Assembly: GCA_017553665.1 (NCBI GenBank)
Contig: JAFZKM010000106.1
Location: 1-5,341 of the forward strand
Length of the DNA: 5,341 nt
Reading direction: 5' to 3'
Source: Lachnospiraceae bacterium
GTDB lineage: Bacteria > Bacillota_A > Clostridia > Lachnospirales > Lachnospiraceae
Of the stretch, positions 1 through 5,341 are shown piece by piece (position 1 is the first letter of the stretch; each line of letters begins with the position of its first letter). The translations under genes were made by a program, and so were the position numbers. The notes below the pieces were generated by a model. It worked only from the letters and a program-made list of their open reading frames with translations. It ran no database searches and was not told where the DNA came from.

Positions 1-1314
1 ACCTCATGGTATCAGGAGATGGAAAACTTCAAGGCAGAGCACGGCAAGTACCCCGATGTTTACGCATCGACAGACCTTGTAGGCGATGTTTCCAAGGGCC
101 TTGTAGCCGACCTTTCCGTATTTGCGGACGATCCCGTTTACCAGAGCTTCAACAAGTCCATCATGGACATCATGAACTACTACGGCTTCCAGGCAGGCCT
201 TCCCCAGTTCATGCAGCCTTGGGCTATCTGGGTAAACAAGGATCTTGCTGAGCAGAACAATATCGATGTTCCCGATCCTGACTGGGATATCGACGAGTAC
301 ACAGAGTTCATCACTTCCGCTGACGGAAAGACCTTCTGGGGAGAAGTTGAGCTTCCTATCAAGAACATTGATACCGGCTGCGATACACTCATCAAGTCGA
401 TGGCTAACTACAGCGGCACAGGCGACAGAGTAGATCTTACATCGGAGCAGGTTGACAAGCTTTTAAGCTACATCCCTACATGGTCCAAGTACACCATCTG
501 GCAGCAGTACGGTCTTGGCAATGTTCCTCAGGAAGTTATGGATGACGGCTGGTGGTGGGGCTACCGCTTCTTCTGCCGCAACTATGTACTTACTTCACAG
601 GGTGATCCCTGGATGATGGGCGCTGCAGCAGCTCCCGGAGCTGAGGTTAACGTAGTTGAGTCTTCCGACTGGGATATCTATCCCCGTCCTTCCACAGAGT
701 ATGTAGGCAATAACGTTGGTATCGTTATCGATCCCATGGCTATCCACAACTACGCAATGGATGACGGCAACCCCGAGTGGAGCGACGAAGAGATGGCTCA
801 GTTCAAGCTCGCTTACACCTTCGGTTCGTTCTGGTGCGGTTCTACAGAGTCGTTCCAGGCAAGAGCAGATCAGATGTTCAATGATAACGGAACCTTAAAG
901 AGCTGCCTCAACGACTCATTCCCGCTTGTTACCGGCGCTGAGTTCGATAAGCAGATGGAAATCTGGTACTCGGTAGGCATTCATCAGCGTTACGCTGACG
1001 CGGAGCTTATGCCCGGATTCCAGTACGTACTTGAGCTCTGGCAGAACGGACAGCTCTGGGATGTATCCGATAAGTGCTATCCTTACTATGTAACGGAAGA
1101 CGGCGCGCAGAAGACTTGCCTTTATGAGTGGCTCAACTGCTACTCGGCAGACGTTGCGGGCGTAGACGTTACCGAAGCTAACTGGCTTGATAATGTTAAG
1201 GCACGTCTCGGTGACTGGAACGAAGTCATCAACGCAAGATTCGTTCAGGCGGATGAAGGTTTAAGAAGCGGTCTTACAAAGTACTACGGATTTACAGACG
1301 CTGATTTTAAGTAA
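1..1314 (+). CDS. Extracellular solute-binding protein, family 1 (SBP-A), 5'-partial
   Basis: This is the C-terminal 437 residues of a periplasmic-type binding protein that captures a solute, most likely a sugar or oligosaccharide, outside the membrane for an ABC importer. The frame is open from base 1 (reading TSWYQEMENF), so the ATG at 19 is internal and the true start, signal peptide and any lipobox lie upstream. Family 1 features are visible: a PDVYAS segment at residues 18-23, the hinge-like stretch PWAIWVNKDLAEQ at 73-85, then a DWDIDEYTEFI segment at 94-104. The chain is rich in Trp and Tyr (for example DDGWWWGYRFF, 181-191), as is common where sugars stack on aromatics, but the ligand cannot be named. 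With roughly 100 residues missing, the full protein should be about 530-560 aa, longer than the usual 400-450. It ends in TAA and is followed by two hairpins. Leucine codons are 16 CTT, 7 CTC, 3 TTA and no CTG, and all 18 Lys codons are AAG. That bias fits an abundant protein and differs from the genes downstream. Confidence 0.88.
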   Translation, partial: TSWYQEMENFKAEHGKYPDVYASTDLVGDVSKGLVADLSVFADDPVYQSFNKSIMDIMNYYGFQAGLPQFMQPWAIWVNKDLAEQNNIDVPDPDWDIDEYTEFITSADGKTFWGEVELPIKNIDTGCDTLIKSMANYSGTGDRVDLTSEQVDKLLSYIPTWSKYTIWQQYGLGNVPQEVMDDGWWWGYRFFCRNYVLTSQGDPWMMGAAAAPGAEVNVVESSDWDIYPRPSTEYVGNNVGIVIDPMAIHNYAMDDGNPEWSDEEMAQFKLAYTFGSFWCGSTESFQARADQMFNDNGTLKSCLNDSFPLVTGAEFDKQMEIWYSVGIHQRYADAELMPGFQYVLELWQNGQLWDVSDKCYPYYVTEDGAQKTCLYEWLNCYSADVAGVDVTEANWLDNVKARLGDWNEVINARFVQADEGLRSGLTKYYGFTDADFK

Positions 1315-1326
1315 GTTAAGTTTTAT

Positions 1327-1356
1327 CGCAGGGGAAGCTCCGTTGCTTCCCTTGCG
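1327..1356 (+). other. Strong intergenic hairpin without T-run
   Basis: The arms CGCAGGGGAAGC (1327-1338) and GCTTCCCTTGCG (1345-1356) form a continuous 12-bp stem with one G-U pair and a 6-base loop. It begins 12 bases after the stop codon of SBP-A. It is followed by GTATGTGTAAG, not by a run of T, so it is not a classical intrinsic terminator. A 3'-end stabilising or RNA-processing structure for the SBP-A message is the likeliest reading, by analogy with other binding-protein genes. That role is inferred; only the stem itself is seen. Confidence 0.6.
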
Positions 1357-1372
1357 GTATGTGTAAGAAGAG

Positions 1373-1409
1373 CATAGGGGACTGTGTTAAAAAGCAGTCC
1401 CTATGTTTT
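1373..1409 (+). terminator. Rho-independent terminator between SBP-A and SBP-B
   Basis: The left arm CATAGGGGACTG (1373-1384) pairs with the right arm CAGTCCCTATG (1395-1405), giving 11 base pairs with one bulged G and a 10-base loop, TGTTAAAAAG. The stem is followed directly by TTTTC (1406-1410). This is a normal Bacillota intrinsic terminator form, though the T-run is short, so partial readthrough into SBP-B is possible. The sequence before the stem is purine-rich (AAGAAGAG), but there is no opposing gene, so a bidirectional role is not suggested. Confidence 0.75.
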
Positions 1410-1433
1410 CCTACAGAAGAAAAACGTTTCGAC

Positions 1434-1446
1434 AGGAAATAGGTGG
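1434..1446 (+). promoter_or_regulatory. Ribosome binding site region for SBP-B
   Basis: AGGA at 1434-1437 and AGGTGG at 1441-1446 precede two adjacent ATG codons at 1448 and 1451. AGGA is 10 bases from the first ATG; AGGTGG is 1 base from the first and 4 from the second. This placement supports a start at 1448 or 1451. It argues against the in-frame ATG at 1403, which lies inside the terminator stem and has no Shine-Dalgarno sequence. Confidence 0.65.
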
Positions 1447-1447
1447 C

Positions 1448-4423
1448 ATGATGAAAAAACGTATCATTGCAGCGATCATTATTTGCGCGATAGCGATCAC
1501 GGGCGGTGTGCTGCTCTTTACGAGGAACAACGCCGAATATGTGGAAAAGCCGGACGAGACCAAGGTAGCGTCCGCTGTCGCACTGCTTACGAACGCGCTC
1601 GGCGGGGATGCAATGTACTGCGACTGGATCGACGGTCTGGGCAGCGGCCTTTCCGCTCTTTACGGAAGCGGGACGGCGAGCGCCGCTCCGGAGAAAAACG
1701 CGGCTTCCGCAGAAAACGTTTCGAATGTGCCCGAAGGCTTTGTTTCCATCGATTACAACGAAAGCATCACCTATCACATCAATGTGGTCCGGGCCGGCCT
1801 CTACTCGATGAAACTCATGTATGTGCCCGCAGGCAGCACAATGTCCGATTTCGCGGTGAGCATGAGCGTGAACGGCGAGGTCCCCTACCATGAGATGAAA
1901 ATTATTGCCCTGCCCCAGATGTGGAGCGATGAAACGAAGGATTATCTTACCGACAGCTATGGCGACCAGATGGCCCCGAAGCAGGTAAGGAGCGATGATA
2001 TAAGAGAAAGATACCTTTACAGCAGTACCTATATTTCGGATGAACCGCTGATGTTTATGCTGAACGCGGGTGATAACGAGATAACATTCACAAATATCGC
2101 TGCGAACGGACTGGGGCTCGGAACACTCACGGCCCTGCGTCCGGCGGACGAACCGGCCGGCTATGAAAGCTATATCGCGGACTATGCCGGAAAAGCACGT
2201 CCCCGGGAACTGATCACTGTCAACGCGATCGATTATACCAAAAAGAATTCCACACAGGCCATTTACATGTCCGAGGCGGATCCGGCAGCCTTACCGTACG
2301 ATGTTCACTACAAGAAGCTGAACACGGTAAAATTCACCGAGGCCGGAACGGAGCTTTATTATGAGCTCGATGTAAAGGAAGAAGGACTGTATGCCCTGAG
2401 CTTTCATTACACAAACGAAAAAGAAGAATATGACGCTTTTGAAAGCATTTATATAGACGGAGAGATCCCCTTCGCGGAGCTCAGGAGCTACGCGTTCGCA
2501 CCTACGGGCACCACCTGGACGAACGAGACGCTCTCCGATAAGGACGGAAATCCGTATCTTATCTATCTGACCGCGGGAAAGCACGAGCTCTGCATGAAGG
2601 AAGAGCAGGAAAATGTATACCGCGCATGGAGATACGCAAGACTCATTTCGGAGCATGTAGCCCAGTTTTCACTCGAGATCGGCAGGATCATCGGCGCGGA
2701 CAAGGATAAATACAGAACCTGGCGCATGACAAAGTATATCCCCGAGATCCCGGATTACCTTGACGCTTACACAACGCTGATCGATTATATCCGTTATCTT
2801 TCGCAGGATAACGCGACTTACGGGATCAACAGCGCGCTGCTCTCGGATATGGACAAGGCGCTGATCTTCATAAGGCAGATGCGCAAGTATCCCGATGAGA
2901 TCGCTCTCTATACCGAGAAGCTGACGGGCAGGGACAATTCGGTGCTCGTCGCGATGAGCAACTTCACATCGGAAATATTAAACTGCAAATTCACGCTCGA
3001 CATGATCTATGCCGGAGCTGAGGATACCGTACTTCCGAAGGCTTCGGCAGGCTTCGGGACAAAACTCGGGACAGGCATCAAAAAGCTGCTCCTCAGCTTT
3101 ACGGATAATAAATACAGCACCGATGTCAACGATGACGAAGCGGTTACGATCTGGGTCAACAGAGCGGTAACGCATGTGGATCTGCTCCAGAAGATGATCG
3201 ACACCGATTTCACCGAGAATACGGGGATCAAGGTCAAAGTCAGCATCATGCCCGACGCCAACAAGCTTACGCTTTCCTCGGCGGCAGATGAGACTCCCGA
3301 CATCGCGCTCGGCCTTTCGTCGCATATGCCGTTCGATCTGGCCTGCCGTGACGCGCTTTACGATCTGACTCAGTTCGAGGATTTCTGGGAGGTGGCCGAC
3401 AGATTCGTGCCCGGCGCGTTCGTGCCTTATGTATTCAACGAGGGCGTATACGCGATCCCCGAGACGCTGAACTTTTACGCACTGGTCTACAGGACCGACA
3501 TTTACAAAAACCTCGGGCTCAATCCACCCGACACCTGGCAGGAGGTCGTTGAACAGCTTCCGGAGCTTCAGCGCTACGGAATGAACTTCTACCACAATAT
3601 TTCCGCCGGAGTCGGATACAAATGGTTCTACCAGACAGTACCGCTAATTTACCAGAACAACGGCCAACTCTACGCCGCGGATGGTCTCACGACCGCTATC
3701 GACAAGCCTGAGGCCGTTGCGGGAGTGCAGGCGCTCGGAAACCTGTTCCTCGCGTACTCGCTCGACAAGCAGGTCAATTCGTTCTTCAACTCATTCAGGT
3801 ATTCGATCCTGCCCGTGGGCATCATCGATTCCAATGAGTACATCCTCTTAAAGAACGGAGCGCCCGAGCTTGAAGGACAGTGGGCTCTTGCCGCATATCC
3901 CGGCACTGAGCAGGAGGACGGCTCGATTAGCCGCTGGTATGTCGCGAACGGTACGGGCGGCATCATCTTTAAGGATACGAAGCATGCCGAAGAGGCATGG
4001 GAATTCCTTAAATGGTGGACAAGGATGGATACACAGGTCAATTATACATTTACGCTCCGCTCGACCTACGGAAAGGAATTCTTCTGGCTGTCATCAAATG
4101 TTGAGGCCCTGAGGGAAGCTCCGATCGATCAGGCCGACAAGGATGTGATCATGGATTCGATCGCATGGCTGAGAGATGTTCCGAGATCCATGGGACAGTA
4201 TCTTGTAGAGCGTTCACTTTCGGACATCTGGAATAAGATGATCAGCGAAGGAACCTCGGCGCAGGTGGCGATCGATGAGCAGACGATCCCGATCAACCGC
4301 GAGATCAAAAAGAAGATGCAGGAGCTCGGCTTCATGGATGAGGACGGAAACCTGACAAAGACATACGTGATCCGCGATGTGGACTGGATCGAAGAACAGA
4401 TAGAGAATGCGCGAAGGCAGTAA
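1448..4423 (+). CDS. Long membrane-anchored solute-binding protein with N-terminal tandem beta-sandwich modules (SBP-B)
   Basis: The 991-residue protein is over twice the normal size of a solute-binding protein. In order: a basic start (MMKKR) and a hydrophobic segment at 6-24; a short Ala/Gly/Ser-rich stretch; a first beta-sandwich-like module at about 95-232; a second at about 255-390; a mostly helical region at about 400-550; and a family 1 solute-binding domain from about 562 to 985. The last is recognised from VTIWVNRAV near 565, ETPDIALGLSS near 615, GVYAIPETLNFYALVYRTD at 666-684, TWQEV at 696-700 and HAEEAWEFLKWW at 846-857. The only Cys in the signal region (13) follows III, so there is no lipobox, and no clear AxA cleavage site is seen; an uncleaved N-terminal anchor is likely. 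It should bind a sugar or glycan and feed the permease that starts 42 bp downstream. The architecture resembles long binding proteins I recall from Paenibacillus and Lachnospiraceae; ligand unknown. The start could equally be 1451. Confidence 0.85.
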   Translation: MMKKRIIAAIIICAIAITGGVLLFTRNNAEYVEKPDETKVASAVALLTNALGGDAMYCDWIDGLGSGLSALYGSGTASAAPEKNAASAENVSNVPEGFVSIDYNESITYHINVVRAGLYSMKLMYVPAGSTMSDFAVSMSVNGEVPYHEMKIIALPQMWSDETKDYLTDSYGDQMAPKQVRSDDIRERYLYSSTYISDEPLMFMLNAGDNEITFTNIAANGLGLGTLTALRPADEPAGYESYIADYAGKARPRELITVNAIDYTKKNSTQAIYMSEADPAALPYDVHYKKLNTVKFTEAGTELYYELDVKEEGLYALSFHYTNEKEEYDAFESIYIDGEIPFAELRSYAFAPTGTTWTNETLSDKDGNPYLIYLTAGKHELCMKEEQENVYRAWRYARLISEHVAQFSLEIGRIIGADKDKYRTWRMTKYIPEIPDYLDAYTTLIDYIRYLSQDNATYGINSALLSDMDKALIFIRQMRKYPDEIALYTEKLTGRDNSVLVAMSNFTSEILNCKFTLDMIYAGAEDTVLPKASAGFGTKLGTGIKKLLLSFTDNKYSTDVNDDEAVTIWVNRAVTHVDLLQKMIDTDFTENTGIKVKVSIMPDANKLTLSSAADETPDIALGLSSHMPFDLACRDALYDLTQFEDFWEVADRFVPGAFVPYVFNEGVYAIPETLNFYALVYRTDIYKNLGLNPPDTWQEVVEQLPELQRYGMNFYHNISAGVGYKWFYQTVPLIYQNNGQLYAADGLTTAIDKPEAVAGVQALGNLFLAYSLDKQVNSFFNSFRYSILPVGIIDSNEYILLKNGAPELEGQWALAAYPGTEQEDGSISRWYVANGTGGIIFKDTKHAEEAWEFLKWWTRMDTQVNYTFTLRSTYGKEFFWLSSNVEALREAPIDQADKDVIMDSIAWLRDVPRSMGQYLVERSLSDIWNKMISEGTSAQVAIDEQTIPINREIKKKMQELGFMDEDGNLTKTYVIRDVDWIEEQIENARRQ
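1796..2092 (+). repeat. First copy of internal protein repeat in SBP-B
   Basis: In SBP-B residues 117-215, three blocks recur in the second copy: GLYSMKLMY (117-125), VNGEVPYHEM followed by a W-S-D-E-T motif (141-163), and LNAGDNEI (205-212). The last block resembles the 'L-x-A-G-x-H-x-h' strand common in CBM6/CBM35-like and other galactose-binding-fold modules. This copy has about 30 extra residues (near 164-195, with DSYGDQMAPKQ) between its second and third blocks. Fold and ligand binding are inferred from pattern only. Confidence 0.6.
2384..2602 (+). repeat. Second copy of internal protein repeat in SBP-B
   Basis: In SBP-B residues 313-385, the blocks are GLYALSFHY (313-321), IDGEIPFAEL followed by W-T-N-E-T (336-361), and LTAGKHEL (374-381). 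Spacing from GLY to the conserved Gly-Glu is 25 residues against 26 in the first copy, and the copies are offset by about 195 residues. The similarity is at protein level; the DNA of the two copies has clearly diverged, so this is an old domain duplication and not a recent repeat. Confidence 0.6.
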
Positions 4424-4454
4424 GCCCGGACAGGCTTGCCGCGGACCGCAGACG

Positions 4455-4459
4455 AGAGG
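4455..4459 (+). promoter_or_regulatory. Ribosome binding site for the permease gene
   Basis: AGAGG ends 6 bases before the ATG at 4466, which is good spacing. The next in-frame ATG (4472) would be 12 bases away, so 4466 is preferred. The 42-bp gap after SBP-B has only very short GC-rich inverted matches and no T-run, so cotranscription with SBP-B is expected. Confidence 0.7.
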
Positions 4460-4465
4460 TTTATT

Positions 4466-5341
4466 ATGAGCATGCTTTTTTCAAAGGGAAGCAATAAAAG
4501 AAACGTGCGCGATGTGCGCGAAGGCCGGCAGGCGGCTCTGCTCCTGCTCCCTTACGCGCTGCTGTTCACGCTGTTCATCCTTGTTCCCGTGACGATCGCG
4601 ATAGGCCTGAGCTTCACATATTTCGATGTTATCAACAAGCCTACGTTTACCGGACTGATGAACTATATTTACCTGTTCACGCAGGATACGGTATTCATGA
4701 AGAAGGTGCTTCCGAATACTTTCCTCTACGCTCTGATAGTCGGCCCGGGAGGATACGCGATCTCCTTCCTTCTGGCCTGGATGCTCTCGCAGATACAGGC
4801 GATACCGAGAACGATCATCTCGCTGGCGATCTACACGCCTTCGATGGTCGGCCAGGTATTCATCGGAGTCGTATGGAAGAGCATTTTCTCGGGCGATCAG
4901 AGAGGTATCGTAAATAATATCCTCCTTGAACTCAATATTATTGACACGCCGATACAGTTCCTGCTCACAAAGGACTACTTCATGCAGATCATGATCCTGA
5001 TCTCGCTCTGGTCGGCAATGGGAATCGGCTTCCTCGCGATGATATCCGGTATCCTGAACATCAACGAAGAGCTCTATGAAGCGGCTTATGTGGACGGTAT
5101 GAAGAACCGCGTGCAGGAGATCATCTATATCACGATCCCTTCGATGAAGCCCCAGATGCTCTTCGGAGCGGTAATGGCCATTGTAAACGCGTTCAATATG
5201 GGCTGGATCGGAGTCACTCTGTCGGGAGCGAACCCGACGCCGGAATACGCCGGACAGCTGATAACGAACCACATTGACGATTACGGCTTCATCAGATATG
5301 AGATGGGCTACGCCGCGGCAGTTTCGGTAATGCTGCTCATC
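4466..5341 (+). CDS. Carbohydrate ABC transporter permease, MalF/UgpA type, 3'-partial
   Basis: This is the first membrane subunit of a CUT1-type importer (binding-protein-dependent transport inner membrane component). It forms half of the channel that receives ligand from the solute-binding protein. The window holds 292 residues and the reading frame is still open at the last base; usual length is about 290-320, so only the last helix region is probably missing. A cytosolic basic N-terminus ([17 protein letters not shown]) is followed by a first membrane segment at about 23-47 with the typical [10 protein letters not shown] and later SFTYFDV pattern. Further hydrophobic segments lie near 85-107, 115-137, 172-196 and 230-250. 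The EAA loop that docks on the ATPase is intact: EAAYVDG at 205-211 followed by ITIPSMKP at 222-229. The gene is 42 bp after SBP-B and has its own Shine-Dalgarno sequence. Leucine codons are 17 CTG of 34, unlike SBP-A. A partner MalG-type permease is expected next but lies outside the window. Confidence 0.95.
   Translation, partial: MSMLFSKGSNKRNVRDVREGRQAALLLLPYALLFTLFILVPVTIAIGLSFTYFDVINKPTFTGLMNYIYLFTQDTVFMKKVLPNTFLYALIVGPGGYAISFLLAWMLSQIQAIPRTIISLAIYTPSMVGQVFIGVVWKSIFSGDQRGIVNNILLELNIIDTPIQFLLTKDYFMQIMILISLWSAMGIGFLAMISGILNINEELYEAAYVDGMKNRVQEIIYITIPSMKPQMLFGAVMAIVNAFNMGWIGVTLSGANPTPEYAGQLITNHIDDYGFIRYEMGYAAAVSVMLLI

Noticed and set aside
1291..1326. Possible promoter using TTTACA at 1291 and A/T-rich sequence near 1314-1326
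   Set aside because: No good -10 hexamer occurs at 16-18 bases; the nearest T/A-rich block (TTTTAT, 1321-1326) is 24 bases away.
1403..1447. In-frame ATG at 1403 as the start of SBP-B, adding 15 residues
   Set aside because: It lies in the 3' arm of the terminator stem, has no Shine-Dalgarno sequence, and the added residues (FSYRRKTFRQ...) do not improve the signal segment. ATG 1448/1451 has AGGA and AGGTGG upstream.
1316..1891. 191-codon open frame on the - strand over the intergenic region and the start of SBP-B
   Set aside because: It reads through both hairpins, shows no domain, and its composition (His, Arg and Cys rich) is that of antisense translation.
1384..1893. 169-codon + strand frame overlapping the start of SBP-B
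   Set aside because: It is in another frame of SBP-B, starts inside the terminator loop, and gives an Arg/His-rich product without domain or ribosome binding site.
2978..3595. 205-codon open frame on the - strand inside SBP-B
   Set aside because: It is fully covered by the well-supported binding domain on the + strand and has no recognisable motif.
4424..4454. Possible terminator in the SBP-B to permease gap
   Set aside because: Only 3-4 bp GC inverted matches are present and no T-run follows, so the gap is read as an ordinary operon junction.
4481..5272. 263-codon open frame on the - strand
   Set aside because: It lies antisense to the permease frame, which has membrane segments and an EAA motif. 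The antisense product is a highly charged Arg/Asp/His-rich string with no domain, typical of a shadow frame.

Overview
The window is a 5.3-kb stretch of bacterial chromosome or contig devoted to carbohydrate-type ABC transport. All genes lie on the + strand. A monoderm member of the Bacillota, probably a Clostridia/Lachnospiraceae-like gut anaerobe, is the best guess. The reasons are the style of the extracellular solute-binding proteins, the hairpin-plus-T-run terminator, the purine-rich ribosome binding sites and the mid-range GC. No marker gene fixes the taxonomy, so this is an inference.

Layout: (1) Positions 1-1314 hold the 3' part of a gene for a family 1 extracellular solute-binding protein (SBP-A); its start lies upstream of the window. 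(2) Positions 1315-1447 are a short intergenic region with two strong hairpins. The second carries a T-run and is read as an intrinsic terminator. (3) Positions 1448-4423 encode a very long membrane-anchored solute-binding protein (SBP-B, 991 aa). It has an N-terminal membrane segment, two repeated beta-sandwich-like modules, a helical linker, and only then a C-terminal family 1 solute-binding domain. (4) After 42 bp, positions 4466-5341 encode a MalF/UgpA-type permease with an intact EAA loop. It runs off the window end with probably only a few tens of residues missing.

How it fits together: SBP-B and the permease look like the start of an operon for a CUT1-type sugar or oligosaccharide importer. 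SBP-B would capture ligand outside the membrane and deliver it to a permease pair, of which the second member is expected just downstream. No ATPase gene is visible; importers of this class in Bacillota often share one MsmX-type ATPase, but the window is too short to test that. SBP-A belongs to a preceding unit, or to the same locus upstream of a partial terminator. Its codon use is strikingly different (no CTG among 26 leucines, all 18 lysines AAG) from the permease (17 CTG of 34 leucines), which suggests different expression levels or a different history.

I saw no tRNA, rRNA, CRISPR array, insertion sequence, attachment site or origin. The most unusual object is SBP-B, whose N-terminal half of about 500 residues has a duplicated, CBM-like architecture that ordinary solute-binding proteins lack.
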